48,851 nucleotides of DNA from Intrasporangium sp. (GTDB lineage: Bacteria; Actinomycetota; Actinomycetes; Actinomycetales; Dermatophilaceae): assembly GCF_030452765.1 (NCBI RefSeq), contig NZ_JAKDLO010000007.1, positions 1 to 48,851 on the forward strand. Reading direction: 5' to 3'. A model generated the notes under the pieces. It was given only the letters and a program-made list of their open reading frames with translations, had not been told where the DNA came from and made no database searches. Both the position numbers and the translations under genes were made by a program. This document shows, one piece after another, positions 8,323 through 16,687 of this stretch (position 1 is the first letter of the stretch; each line of letters opens with the position of its first letter).

Positions 8323-9645
8323 TCAGGCCTTTGCGGCGGCGAAGCCCTGCTCTAGGTCGGCGATGATGTCGTCGATGTGCTCGATGCCGACGGACAGGCG
8401 CACGAGCCCGGGGGTCACCCCCGCCGCGAGACGGTCCTCCTCGGGCCCTTGCGAGTGCGTCGTCGAAGCCGGGTGGATGACCAGCGACCGGACGTCGCCG
8501 ATGTTGGCGACGTGGCTGTGCAGGGTCAAGCCCTCGACGAACTTCTTGCCCGCTTCGAGGCCGCCCTCGATCTCGAAGGAAAGGACCGCACCGGCGCCCT
8601 TGGGGACGTACTTCTGGGCCCGTTCGAAGTTCGGGTCGTCGGGCAGCGAAGCCCAGACGACGCGCTCGACCTGGTCGTGGCCGGTGAGGAAGGCGGCCAC
8701 CTTGTGGGCGTTCTCGATGTGCCGCTCGACGCGCAGCGAGAGCGTCTCGATGCCCTGGCCGACGAGGAAGGCGTTGAACGGCGAGATGGCGCTGCCGAGG
8801 TCGCGCAGCAGCTGCACCCGGGCCTTGAGGATGAACGAGAGGTTGACCCCGAAGGCGCCGTCGACGCCCAGGTCGCGGGCGTAGACGAGGCCGTGGTAGC
8901 TCGGGTCGGGCTCGTTGAAGCCGGGGAAGCGCTCCGGGTACTGCCCGTAGTCGAAGTTGCCCGAGTCGACGATGACGCCGGCGATCGAGTTGCCGTGCCC
9001 GCCGAGGTACTTCGTCGCGGCGTGCACGACGATGTCGGCGCCGTGCTCGATCGGGCGCAGCAGGTAGGGCGTGGCGATCGTGTTGTCGACGATGAGGGGC
9101 ACACCGATCTCGTGCGCGACCGCGGCGACGGCCTCGATGTCGAGGATGTCGGCCTTCGGGTTGGCGATCGACTCGCCGAAGAGGGCCTTCGTGTTGGGTC
9201 GTGCCGCGGCGCGCCACGCGTCGGGGTCGGCCGTGTCGTCGACGAAGGTCACCTCGATGCCGAGCTTGGGCAGGGTGTGCTTGAAGAGGTTGACCGTGCC
9301 GCCGTAGAGGGCCGGGCTGGCGACGACGTGGTCACCGGCCTCGGCGATGTTGGCGATGGCGAAGAAGGTCGCCGACATGCCGGAGCTGAGCAGCAGGGCG
9401 CCGACGCCGCCCTCGAGGGAGGCGATGCGCTGCTCGATCGCGTCCTGCGTCGGGTTCATGATGCGGGTGTAGATGTTGCCGAGCTCCGAGAGGGCGAAGA
9501 GGTTCTTCGCGTGCTCCGTGTCGCGGAAGACGAACGAGGTCGTCTGGTAGATCGGCAGGGCCCGCGCGCCGGTCGTCGGCTCGGCCTGCTCCTGGCCGAC
9601 GTGGACCTGGCGTGTCTCGAAGGACCAGTTCGGGGTGTCACCCAT
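8323..9645 (-). CDS. metY: O-acetylhomoserine sulfhydrylase (bifunctional aminocarboxypropyltransferase/cysteine synthase type)
   Basis: PLP enzyme that makes homocysteine from O-acetylhomoserine and sulfide, 440 residues. The Cys/Met-metabolism fold is clear: IYQTTSFVF, YTRIMNPTQDAIEQRIASLEGG, LLSSGMSA, IVDNTIATPYL and the Schiff-base lysine K212 in HAATKYLGGHG. The Asn and Thr around YTRIMNPT agree with the OAH sulfhydrylase group. The ATG at 9645 follows GAGGA by 8 bases; the frame extends to 9846 only through the leader RNA. The 206 bases upstream hold a SAM-IV riboswitch, so expression should fall when S-adenosylmethionine is plentiful. Confidence 0.95.
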   Translation of the reverse strand: MGDTPNWSFETRQVHVGQEQAEPTTGARALPIYQTTSFVFRDTEHAKNLFALSELGNIYTRIMNPTQDAIEQRIASLEGGVGALLLSSGMSATFFAIANIAEAGDHVVASPALYGGTVNLFKHTLPKLGIEVTFVDDTADPDAWRAAARPNTKALFGESIANPKADILDIEAVAAVAHEIGVPLIVDNTIATPYLLRPIEHGADIVVHAATKYLGGHGNSIAGVIVDSGNFDYGQYPERFPGFNEPDPSYHGLVYARDLGVDGAFGVNLSFILKARVQLLRDLGSAISPFNAFLVGQGIETLSLRVERHIENAHKVAAFLTGHDQVERVVWASLPDDPNFERAQKYVPKGAGAVLSFEIEGGLEAGKKFVEGLTLHSHVANIGDVRSLVIHPASTTHSQGPEEDRLAAGVTPGLVRLSVGIEHIDDIIADLEQGFAAAKA

Positions 9646-9702
9646 CGTGCTTCCTCGTATCCGGTTGCTTGGTATAGGTATTGGTTCGGTGTCGATGCCG
9701 GG

Positions 9703-9725
9703 GCACCGACGTGTCTCATCGGTGC
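9703..9725 (-). promoter_or_regulatory. 7-bp hairpin between riboswitch and metY
   Basis: GCACCGA and TCGGTGC pair perfectly around a 9-base loop, directly 3' of the riboswitch core and about 60 bases before the metY start. No U-run follows, so it is not a classical terminator. It may belong to the expression platform. Confidence 0.45.
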
Positions 9726-9737
9726 GGGAGAAGGCTC

Positions 9738-9851
9738 TCCGCGCTTGCCGGCGATGGTAACCGTCGGCCCGGTCCTCACCCGGGGCACCCCACCGCGGGT
9801 GGGAGGGTTGCCGGCCAGCGAGCCGGGGCTTCGCGCTGGCGCTCATGACCT
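9738..9851 (-). promoter_or_regulatory. SAM-IV riboswitch
   Basis: Read on the minus strand, the 5' end GGTCATGAGCGCCAGCG is followed by AGCCCCGGCT, GCTGGCCGGCAACCCTCC, CGCGGTGGGGTGCC and CCGGGTGAGGACC. This is the SAM-I-like core with its GGTC...GACC closing helix. The 3' pseudoknot part GGCAAGCGCGGA (9738-9749) is typical of the actinobacterial SAM-IV class rather than SAM-I. It lies in the 327-base gap between the divergent metY and wbpA genes, on the metY side. The mechanism is probably translational or an atypical terminator, since no U-tract is present. Confidence 0.88.
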
Positions 9852-9858
9852 GTCTGCG

Positions 9859-9864
9859 AGGGTA
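9859..9864 (-). promoter_or_regulatory. -10 element of the metY transcript
   Basis: TACCCT on the minus strand lies 7 bases before an A at 9851, which is the first base of the riboswitch (AGGTCATGAG). The alignment of predicted transcript start and aptamer 5' end supports both calls. No convincing -35 is visible. Confidence 0.5.
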
Positions 9865-9933
9865 TGCCGCCGTGCGGGTTTCCAGCGCCCGCTGTCCTCA
9901 TGCTGGACGGCGGGGCCCCCATCGGCGCGGGGC

Positions 9934-9939
9934 TAGGAT
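9934..9939 (+). promoter_or_regulatory. Candidate -10 for the wbpADEB operon
   Basis: TAGGAT would start transcription near 9946, giving a leader of about 27 bases that contains the AAGGAG Shine-Dalgarno (9963-9968) of wbpA. It is the only TANNNT in a sensible position in this part of the gap. Confidence 0.4.
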
Positions 9940-9972
9940 GAACGCCGATCAGCCGACACCCGAAGGAGCACC

Positions 9973-11349
9973 GTGAGGATCACCGTCGTAGGACTGGGCA
10001 AGATCGGCCTGCCCCTCGCCGTGCAGTTCGCCCGGTCCGGCCACCGGGTCCTCGGTGCCGACGTGAACGAGCGCGTCGTCGAGCAGGTCAACACCGGGAC
10101 ACCGCCGTTCCCCGGTGAGGCGCACCTGGCCGAGTACCTGGCCGGCGTGGTCGGCTCCGGTTCGTTCAGCGCGACGACCGACACGGCCGAGGCGGTCAGC
10201 GGCAGCGACGCGGTCGTCGTCGTCGTCCCGTTGTTCGTCGACGAGGACGCACGCCCCGACTTCGGCTGGATGGACGCGGCGACCGACGACATCGCTCGCG
10301 GGCTACGAGCCGAGAACCAGACCCTGGTCGTCTACGAGACGACCCTGCCGGTGGGCACGACACGGACGCGGTGGAAGCCTCGGCTCGAGCACGGCTCAGG
10401 CCTGACCGAGGGCGAGGGATTCGACCTCGTCTTCTCACCGGAGCGCGTGCTCACGGGACGGATCTTCACCGACCTGCGGCGCTACCCCAAGCTCATCGGC
10501 GGGCTGTCACCACGCGGCGCGTCCCGGGCCAAGGGCTTCTACGAGCAGGTCCTGCAGTTCGACGAGCGACCCGACCTCGAGCGTGGCAACGGTGTCTGGG
10601 ATCTCGGTTCCACCGAGGCTGCCGAGATGGCCAAGCTCGCCGAGACGACCTACCGGGACGTGAACATCGGGCTGGCCAACCAGTTCGGCAGGTTCGCAGC
10701 CGCACACGGGATCGACGTCCACGAGGTGATCGCCGCGAGCAACTCCCAGCCGTACAGCCACATCCACCGCCCGGGCATCGCGGTCGGCGGGCACTGCATC
10801 CCGGTGTATCCCCGCCTGTACCTGTGGAACGACCCGGACGCGACGGTGGTGCGGGCGGCCCGCGAGGCCAACGTGGCCATGCCGGCCTACACCGTGGGCC
10901 TGGCCGAGAACGTGCTGGGGTCGCTGGCCGGGCGGCGCGTCGTCGTGCTCGGCGCGTCCTACCGTGGTGGGGTCAAGGAGACGGCGTTCTCCGGGATCTT
11001 CGCCACGGTGCAGGCGCTACGCGAGCGTGGCGCACGGGTCATGGTCCACGACCCGATGTACACCGCTGCGGAGCTGCACGAGCTCGGTTGGGACGCCTAC
11101 GAGCTGGGCGGCCCCGCCGACGTGGTCATCGTGCAGGCCGACCACCCGGAGTACCGCGAGATCGGCGCTTCGGACGTCCCAGGCGTCCAGGTCGTCGTCG
11201 ACGGCCGCAAGGTGCTCGACCGGGACCGGTTCCAGGGAGTGCGCTTCCTCGTCGTCGGCCAGGCCGAGAGGGGCGACACCGCGGCGGGCGAGATCTCAGG
11301 GGCGCAGGATGGCGGGTCGTTCGTCAGCGAGTCGGGGGCGCACCGATGA
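9973..11349 (+). CDS. wbpA: UDP-N-acetylglucosamine 6-dehydrogenase (WbpA-like nucleotide-sugar dehydrogenase)
   Basis: Oxidises C6 of a UDP-HexNAc in two NAD-dependent steps; 458 residues. Rossmann loop VVGLGKIGLPLA (5-16), the central EMAKLAETTYRDVNI with K221, and the thiohemiacetal cysteine C275 in VGGHCIPVYP are intact, followed by the C-terminal UDP-binding domain (LGASYRGGVKE). Sequence alone does not separate WbpA (UDP-GlcNAc) from WecC (UDP-ManNAc). The next three genes are WbpD, WbpE and WbpB types, which require UDP-GlcNAcA, so WbpA is preferred. The C-terminal ~25 residues (gly/ser-rich) exceed the family core. The GTG start has AAGGAG 5 bases upstream; it overlaps wbpD by ATGA. 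Confidence 0.88.
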   Translation: MRITVVGLGKIGLPLAVQFARSGHRVLGADVNERVVEQVNTGTPPFPGEAHLAEYLAGVVGSGSFSATTDTAEAVSGSDAVVVVVPLFVDEDARPDFGWMDAATDDIARGLRAENQTLVVYETTLPVGTTRTRWKPRLEHGSGLTEGEGFDLVFSPERVLTGRIFTDLRRYPKLIGGLSPRGASRAKGFYEQVLQFDERPDLERGNGVWDLGSTEAAEMAKLAETTYRDVNIGLANQFGRFAAAHGIDVHEVIAASNSQPYSHIHRPGIAVGGHCIPVYPRLYLWNDPDATVVRAAREANVAMPAYTVGLAENVLGSLAGRRVVVLGASYRGGVKETAFSGIFATVQALRERGARVMVHDPMYTAAELHELGWDAYELGGPADVVIVQADHPEYREIGASDVPGVQVVVDGRKVLDRDRFQGVRFLVVGQAERGDTAAGEISGAQDGGSFVSESGAHR

Positions 11350-11942
11350 GCGCCCGGATCGCCCCGTCGGCAGACGTCGCCGAGGCTGCCTCGATCGGTG
11401 ACGGCTCCTCGATCTGGCACCTGGCCCAAGTGCGAGAGGATGCCGTGCTCGGCACTGGCTGCATCGTGGGGCGGGGCGCCTACGTCGGCCCGGGCGTGCG
11501 GATGGGCGCCAACTGCAAGCTGCAGAACTATGCGCTCGTCTACGAGCCGGCGGTGCTCGAGGACGGGGTGTTCGTCGGCCCGGCGGTCGTCTTCACGAAC
11601 GACCAGTACCCGCGCTCGGTCTCCCCGGACGGGACGCTCAAGCGCGGTGACGACTGGGAGGCGGTCGGCGTGACCTGTCGTGAGGGAGCTTCCATCGGTG
11701 CCCGTTCGGTGTGCGTCGCCCCGGTGACGATCGGTCGGTGGGCGCTCGTCGCGGCCGGGTCCGTGGTGATCAAGGACGTGCCGGACTTCGCCCTCGTCGC
11801 GGGGGTCCCCGCCCGCCGGATCCGGTGGGTGGGCCGGTCGGGCGTGCCCCTCGAGTCGGCGGGCGTAGGCAGGTGGCGGTGTCCCGAGACGGGCGCCATG
11901 TACCGCGAGGACAACGAGAGACTGACGGAGATCGAGCCATGA
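11346..11942 (+). CDS. wbpD: UDP-2-acetamido-3-amino-2,3-dideoxyglucuronate N-acetyltransferase (WbpD-like)
   Basis: Left-handed beta-helix acetyltransferase of 198 residues that adds the 3-N-acetyl group using acetyl-CoA. Hexapeptide repeats run from about residue 5 to 160 (SADVAEAASIGDGSSIWHLA, then the GRGAYVGPGVRMGANCKLQNYA region). TNDQYPRS on the loop and VAAGSVVIKDVPDFALVAGVPA at the end are typical of WbpD/WlbB and related sugar N-acetyltransferases. The C-terminal extension of ~25 residues (WRCPETGAMYRE) is common in this group. ATGA overlaps on both sides place it tightly between the dehydrogenase and aminotransferase, matching its predicted order of action. Confidence 0.9.
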   Translation: MSARIAPSADVAEAASIGDGSSIWHLAQVREDAVLGTGCIVGRGAYVGPGVRMGANCKLQNYALVYEPAVLEDGVFVGPAVVFTNDQYPRSVSPDGTLKRGDDWEAVGVTCREGASIGARSVCVAPVTIGRWALVAAGSVVIKDVPDFALVAGVPARRIRWVGRSGVPLESAGVGRWRCPETGAMYREDNERLTEIEP

Positions 11943-13027
11943 GTGAGTTCATCCCACCGGCCAAGCCCCTCATCGGCGACGACGAGGTCGCCGCGGTGAC
12001 CCGGGTGCTGCGCTCCGGGATGCTGGCCCAGGGCCCGGAGGTCGCAGCGTTCGAGGAGGAGTTCTCCGCGCACTTCGGCCTCGGCCGGGCGTGTGTCGCG
12101 GTCAACTCGGGCACCTCGGGCCTGCACCTCGGGCTGCTCTCGTGCGGGGTGAAAGCGGGCGACGAGGTCATCGTGCCGTCGTTCACTTTCGCGGCGACGG
12201 CGAACTCGGTGGCGCTGACGGGAGCGACGCCGGTGTTCGCAGACATCGACGCCGACGACTTCTGCCTGTCCCCTGCGGCGGTCGAGGCTGCGATCACGCC
12301 GCGCACGGTCGGCGTGATGCCGGTGCACCTCTACGGACACCCGGCGAAGATGGACGCGATCATGGCGATCGCCGACAAGCACGGCATCCAGGTCTTCGAG
12401 GATGCCGCCCAGGCTCATGGAGCCACCCTGCACGGCACCCCGGTCGGCGCGTTCGGCACCTTCGCGATGTTCTCGCTCTACCCGACGAAGAACATGACCT
12501 CGGGCGAGGGCGGCATGGTCTCGACCTCCACCGCCGAGGTCGAGCGGCTCCTGCGCCTGTACCGGAACCAGGGGATGGAGCGGCAGTACCACAACGAGGT
12601 CGTCGGATTCAACGCGCGGATGACCGACATCCACGCGGCGATCGGCCGTGAGCAGTTGAAGAAGGTCGACGGCTGGACCAGGCGTCGCCAGGACAACGCG
12701 GCGTTCCTGAGCGCGAACCTCGAGACGGTGACACCACCCCCGGTAGCCGCAGGCGCGGTGCACGTCTACCACCAGTACACGGTACGGGTGCCCGAGGACC
12801 GCGACGGTCTCGCAGCGGCGCTGCGCGAGGAGTACCAGATCGGGTCGGGCATGTTCTACCCGGTGCCGAACCACCGGCTGGCGCCGTTCCAGGTCGCCGC
12901 CGATCTGCCCGAGACCGAGCGGGCGGCGGCCCAGTGCCTGTCCCTGCCGGTGCATCCCTCGGTGAGCCCGGCAGACCTGGAGCGGATCGTCACCGCGGTG
13001 AACGCGCTGGCCGGGGCGGGCGCGTGA
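11939..13027 (+). CDS. wbpE: DegT/DnrJ/EryC1 sugar aminotransferase (WbpE-like)
   Basis: PLP-dependent aminotransferase of 362 residues, predicted to put the 3-amino group on UDP-3-keto-GlcNAcA. VNSGTSGLHLGL binds the PLP phosphate, IVPSFTFAATANSV and VMPVHLYGHPAKMDAI are family blocks, FEDAAQAHGA supplies the pyridine-contacting Asp, and K184 in LYPTKNMTSGEGG forms the Schiff base. The C-terminus has FNARMTDIHAAIGREQL. The frame is open upstream to 11711, but the ATG at 11939 overlaps the wbpD stop (ATGA) and starts at the conserved N-terminal IPPAKPLIG. Specificity for the 3-keto sugar is inferred from the WbpB homologue directly downstream. Confidence 0.9.
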   Translation: MSEFIPPAKPLIGDDEVAAVTRVLRSGMLAQGPEVAAFEEEFSAHFGLGRACVAVNSGTSGLHLGLLSCGVKAGDEVIVPSFTFAATANSVALTGATPVFADIDADDFCLSPAAVEAAITPRTVGVMPVHLYGHPAKMDAIMAIADKHGIQVFEDAAQAHGATLHGTPVGAFGTFAMFSLYPTKNMTSGEGGMVSTSTAEVERLLRLYRNQGMERQYHNEVVGFNARMTDIHAAIGREQLKKVDGWTRRRQDNAAFLSANLETVTPPPVAAGAVHVYHQYTVRVPEDRDGLAAALREEYQIGSGMFYPVPNHRLAPFQVAADLPETERAAAQCLSLPVHPSVSPADLERIVTAVNALAGAGA

Positions 13028-14019
13028 TGGGCACCCTGCGGGCGGGCCTGATCGGGCTGGGCATGATGGGTCGACACCATGCCCGGGTGCTGGCCTCCCT
13101 CAAGGGGGTCGACCTGGTCGCGGTCGCCGACCCCGGCGGCGACGTGCACGGCGTGGCCGGAGGCCGGCCGGTGCTCGCCACCGTCGAGGAGCTCATCGGC
13201 CGCGGCCTGGACTACTGCGTCGTCGCGGTGCCGACCGCGTTGCACGAGCCGGTCGGGCTGGCCCTGGCCAGGGCCGGGGTGCATGCGCTGGTCGAGAAGC
13301 CGCTGGCCCAGGACGGGCCGTCCTCGCAGCGGCTCGTGGCGGCGTTCGAGTCCGCGGGTCTGGTCGGGGCGGTCGGGCACATCGAGCGCTACAACCCCGC
13401 CCTGCAGCAGGCGCGGGCACGGATCGCGGCCGGTGAGCTGGGCCGGGTCTACCAGGTCGCGACCCGTCGGCAGGGCCCGTTCCCGGCCCGGATCGCCGAC
13501 GTCGGCGTCGTCAAGGACCTCGCTACCCACGACATCGACCTGACCGCCTGGGTCACGCAGCAGCCGTACCGTCGGGTCAGCGCGAACACGGCCTTCAAGA
13601 GCGGTCGCCGGCACGAGGACCTCGTCGCCGCGACCGGCCTGTTGGCCGACGACACCGTCACGAACCACCTGGTCAACTGGCTCTCCCCGCTGAAGGAGCG
13701 CGTCACCACGATCACCGGGGAGAAGGGCGCGTTCGTCGCCGACACCCTGACCGCCGACCTGACCTTCTTCGCCAACGGCTCCGTGCGGGTGACTCGCGAC
13801 GAGATCGCCCAGTTCCGCGGTGTCACGGAGGGTGACGTCATCCGCTACGCCATCGCCAAGCCCGAGCCGCTGCGCGTCGAGCACGAACAGTTCCGCGATG
13901 CCGTGCTGGGCAAGCAGGCCGACATCGTCACGATGCGCGATGGTCACAACACTGTGCTCGTCGCCGAGGCGATGATCGAGTCAGCCCGGGGCGGCTCGGT
14001 CGTCACGTTCCAGACGTGA
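13027..14019 (+). CDS. wbpB: UDP-GlcNAcA 3-dehydrogenase (WbpB-like Gfo/Idh/MocA oxidoreductase)
   Basis: NAD-dependent oxidoreductase of 330 residues, predicted to oxidise C3 of UDP-GlcNAcA so the aminotransferase can act. The Rossmann loop is GLIGLGMMGRHHARVL, the family lysine lies in VEKPLA, and GHIERYNPALQQ and VGVVKDLATHDIDL are the substrate-domain motifs seen in WbpB/WlbA-type enzymes. In known WbpB/WbpE systems the NADH is recycled by 2-oxoglutarate. The start ATG shares a base with the wbpE stop (TGATG); a GTG three bases earlier is the alternative. The stop overlaps the next glycosyltransferase start (GTGA). Confidence 0.88.
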   Translation: MGTLRAGLIGLGMMGRHHARVLASLKGVDLVAVADPGGDVHGVAGGRPVLATVEELIGRGLDYCVVAVPTALHEPVGLALARAGVHALVEKPLAQDGPSSQRLVAAFESAGLVGAVGHIERYNPALQQARARIAAGELGRVYQVATRRQGPFPARIADVGVVKDLATHDIDLTAWVTQQPYRRVSANTAFKSGRRHEDLVAATGLLADDTVTNHLVNWLSPLKERVTTITGEKGAFVADTLTADLTFFANGSVRVTRDEIAQFRGVTEGDVIRYAIAKPEPLRVEHEQFRDAVLGKQADIVTMRDGHNTVLVAEAMIESARGGSVVTFQT

Positions 14020-15197
14020 GGGTGCGTCGGCGGCGGCATGACGCTCGGGTCCGGCTCGTCAGCCGGCTCTTCACGCCCGAGGTCGGGGCGGCCGCCTTTC
14101 GCTTGCGAGTGCTGGCGGACGCCTTCGCCGATGCAGGACGCGCTGTCGAGGTGCTGACTACGCGTCCTCCGGCCGAGGTGCCTCCCGGCGCCGACGGTGC
14201 CCTGACGGTGCGCCGTTGGCCGGTCCTGCGCGACGCCGGCGGAAACGTCCGTGGCTACGTCCAGTACCTGTCCTTCGACGTGCCCCTGTTCGTGCGGATG
14301 CTCCTGTCGTCTCGCTCGGACGTCACGATCGTCGAGCCTCCACCTACGACCGGCCTGGTCTCGCGCGTGGCCTTGGCCGTCCATCGAAGGCCGTATGTCT
14401 GGTACGCGGGCGACGTGTGGAGCGACGGCGTCGCCTCGATGGGTGCTCCGCGGGCAGTCGTCGCCGGCATGCGGGCTGCCGAGTCGTGGGTCGCCAGGGG
14501 TGCGCTACGGGTGCTGTGCATCAGTGACGAGGTTGCCGAACGCATCGCCGGGCTCGGAGTCTCCCGGGATCGGCTCATCGTTGTCGGCAACGGGGTCGAC
14601 ACCGAAGTCTTCACACCCAAAGGCCCGACACCGGAGGCACCGGCTGAGTTCGTCTACACCGGCACGATGTCGGAATGGCAGGGGGCCGAGGTCTTCGTCG
14701 AGGCCTTGGCGAAGGTACGTGTCCAGGTACCCGGTGCCCGCCTCGTCCTGCTCGGCCAGGGCAGCGCGGTCACGGACATCATGGCGCTCGCGGACCGGAT
14801 CGCGCCGGGTGCTGTCGAGTCGCGCGGCGTCGTCCCACCCGCCACCTGTGCTGCGTGGATCCGCGGGGCGCGGGCCGCCCTCGTCTCGATCAAACCGGGC
14901 CTCGGCTACGACTTCGCCAAGCCGACCAAGATCTATGCCGCGACGGCCTGTGGTACGCCGGTCGTCTACGCCGGGGCGGGCGCAGGCCAGCAGCTCGTCG
15001 AGCAGGCCAGGCTGGGATGGGCCCCGGGCTACGATGTCGACGCGGTCGCGGTGGCGATGCTGGCGGCCCTGCGCCAGCCATCGCCGGAGCGCGACGAGCT
15101 GTCGTTACGGTGCATCACGTGGACGCGCGGCAACGCGTCCCTGCGCGCTCAGGGCCGCGTCGCGGCGGCAGGAGTGATCGCCGCTCTCGGCTCCTGA
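14016..15197 (+). CDS. GT4-type glycosyltransferase
   Basis: A cytoplasmic or membrane-associated GT-B glycosyltransferase of 393 residues. The N-terminal domain begins RLVSRLFTPEVGAAAFRL, in the style of WbuB/WcaI-like enzymes, with VWYAGDVWSDGVASMG in its second half. The nucleotide-binding domain has FVYTGTMSEWQGAE, the LVLLGQGS strand and FAKPTKIYAATACGTPVVYA. Last gene of the wbpA operon (GTGA overlap with wbpB), so it may transfer the diacetamido uronic acid or the residue next to it. It converges with the flippase gene over 17 bases with no visible terminator. Confidence 0.85.
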   Translation: MRVRRRRHDARVRLVSRLFTPEVGAAAFRLRVLADAFADAGRAVEVLTTRPPAEVPPGADGALTVRRWPVLRDAGGNVRGYVQYLSFDVPLFVRMLLSSRSDVTIVEPPPTTGLVSRVALAVHRRPYVWYAGDVWSDGVASMGAPRAVVAGMRAAESWVARGALRVLCISDEVAERIAGLGVSRDRLIVVGNGVDTEVFTPKGPTPEAPAEFVYTGTMSEWQGAEVFVEALAKVRVQVPGARLVLLGQGSAVTDIMALADRIAPGAVESRGVVPPATCAAWIRGARAALVSIKPGLGYDFAKPTKIYAATACGTPVVYAGAGAGQQLVEQARLGWAPGYDVDAVAVAMLAALRQPSPERDELSLRCITWTRGNASLRAQGRVAAAGVIAALGS

Positions 15198-15214
15198 CTG
15201 GCTTGCGGGCTCAC

Positions 15215-16687
15215 TCACCTCGCGGTCGGTCGACGGCCCGGCAGGCGAAGGTGCAGCGAGGCGAGGTCGCGGCGGCTGGCGAGCAGCCAGCCGAGCAGGA
15301 AGACGGCGACGACGACCGGGTCGAGCCAGATCGAGATGTCGAACGCCCGCTGCACGTACAACCCCACGCACGCGACCGCCACGGCGGTCACCGATCGGGC
15401 AGCCAGTCCGGCCCACGCGTGGGCGCCCACCCGCCACTCGGCGGCCAGGGGCACGACATTGGTGACGACGGCTCCCACGAGGTAGCCCACGGCGACGGCG
15501 AGCACCCCGAGCCGCCCGATGAACAGCCACCACACCACGACTCCCGTGAGCAGCCCGGCGATGCTCGCGAGAGTGGTGATCAGGACCCCGCGCCGCGAGC
15601 GAGCCGCCAACGCGTTGACGCTCGCGACGCTGGAGTTCGAGGCGAGCAGCGCGAGCACGAGGAGCGGGAAGAGGAGAGAGTCCGGGGCGAAGCGATGTCC
15701 CCAGAGAATCGTCATGACCAGCCTGGCGCCGAGCGCGAGGGAGCCGAAGGTCGCGACCATCACGGTGATGAGCACCCGGTTGGCCCGGTCGGACATGATG
15801 CGGAACCGGTCCCGGTCGCCGCTTCCGAGGGCCTCGGACAGCGAGGGCAGCAGGACCAGGCTCAGCGCGGCGGCGAGCATCGAGGCCGGGGTCGCCGTGG
15901 ACATGGCCGCCGCGAACTGACCCGCCCCCTCGGGGTCGGTGGCGCGCGCGACGATCATCGCGAGCTGGAGGAACCCGGAGCTCGCCAGAGAACCGACCGC
16001 GCCGAGAGCAACGAAATGGTCCAGCTCGCGCCGCACGGCACGCGAGAGCGGGTCGTGCTCCGGCAGGCGCCACGGCCAGCTCGCGAGGCTGTAGAGCGCG
16101 TATGCCCCGGCCACCGGGAGGAGCAGGGCACCCCCTCCCACCCCGGCCAGCAGTGCCGCGCCGAGGGCGAGCAGACCCAGCACGGAGGACGCTACGTCCC
16201 AAGTCGTGGCGCGGGCCATCTGCTGGGCGCCGAAGAGCACCCCGCGCACGAAGCTGTATCCCGAATAGGCGAGCGCCAGGACAGCGACGCAGAGCCCATC
16301 GAGCAACCTGCCGTCCTGCATGAGGACCCAAACGGGAATCGAGAGCGCGGCGACCAGGATCCCGGTCAGCGTCGCCCGGCGCCGGAAGTGGGCGGCGACG
16401 GCGCCGATCTCGGCGGTGTCGCCACCACCTCGCGCAACCGCGATGTACTTCGAGGCGGCCGATCCGGCCGTCGTCGGCCACAGGAGGACCAGGAGGCTTG
16501 CGGTGGCTATGGCTGCGGCGACCGTACCGGCCAGAACCGGTCCGGCCACGCGACCGACGAGCCAGATGGTCGCAAATCGCAGCACGCCCTGGGCGAGCAG
16601 GCCGACCATTGACAGTGCCCCCCCGGCGGCGACGGAGACTCCTCTGGAGTGCTGTACGCGCAGCGGACGCAGATAGGCATGCATCAT
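15215..16687 (-). CDS. Wzx-like polysaccharide flippase (MATE/MVF fold)
   Basis: A polytopic membrane protein of 490 residues with about 12-14 predicted helices and short loops. It starts with a Ser/Gly-rich first helix (GVSVAAGGALSMVGLLAQG) and continues with the repeating helical pairs seen in lipid-linked oligosaccharide flippases. LPSLSEALGSGDRDRF in the central cytosolic loop resembles the polysaccharide-synthesis and MurJ families. I start it at the ATG at 16687, which overlaps the preceding gene's stop (ATGA), rather than upstream at 16771. It lies at the end of the wbpI operon and probably exports the lipid-linked repeat containing the diacetamido sugar. Confidence 0.83.
   Translation of the reverse strand: MMHAYLRPLRVQHSRGVSVAAGGALSMVGLLAQGVLRFATIWLVGRVAGPVLAGTVAAAIATASLLVLLWPTTAGSAASKYIAVARGGGDTAEIGAVAAHFRRRATLTGILVAALSIPVWVLMQDGRLLDGLCVAVLALAYSGYSFVRGVLFGAQQMARATTWDVASSVLGLLALGAALLAGVGGGALLLPVAGAYALYSLASWPWRLPEHDPLSRAVRRELDHFVALGAVGSLASSGFLQLAMIVARATDPEGAGQFAAAMSTATPASMLAAALSLVLLPSLSEALGSGDRDRFRIMSDRANRVLITVMVATFGSLALGARLVMTILWGHRFAPDSLLFPLLVLALLASNSSVASVNALAARSRRGVLITTLASIAGLLTGVVVWWLFIGRLGVLAVAVGYLVGAVVTNVVPLAAEWRVGAHAWAGLAARSVTAVAVACVGLYVQRAFDISIWLDPVVVAVFLLGWLLASRRDLASLHLRLPGRRPTAR

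Noticed and set aside
8306-9217. Upstream extension of the methyltransferase frame to 507 codons
   Set aside because: The added part is metY in another frame; the ATG at 8305 has a good GGAGG and the methyltransferase fold starts there.
14675-16612. 645-codon plus-strand frame running from the GT4 gene across the flippase gene
   Set aside because: Spans two convergent real genes out of frame, with highly charged low-complexity translation and no ribosome-binding site.
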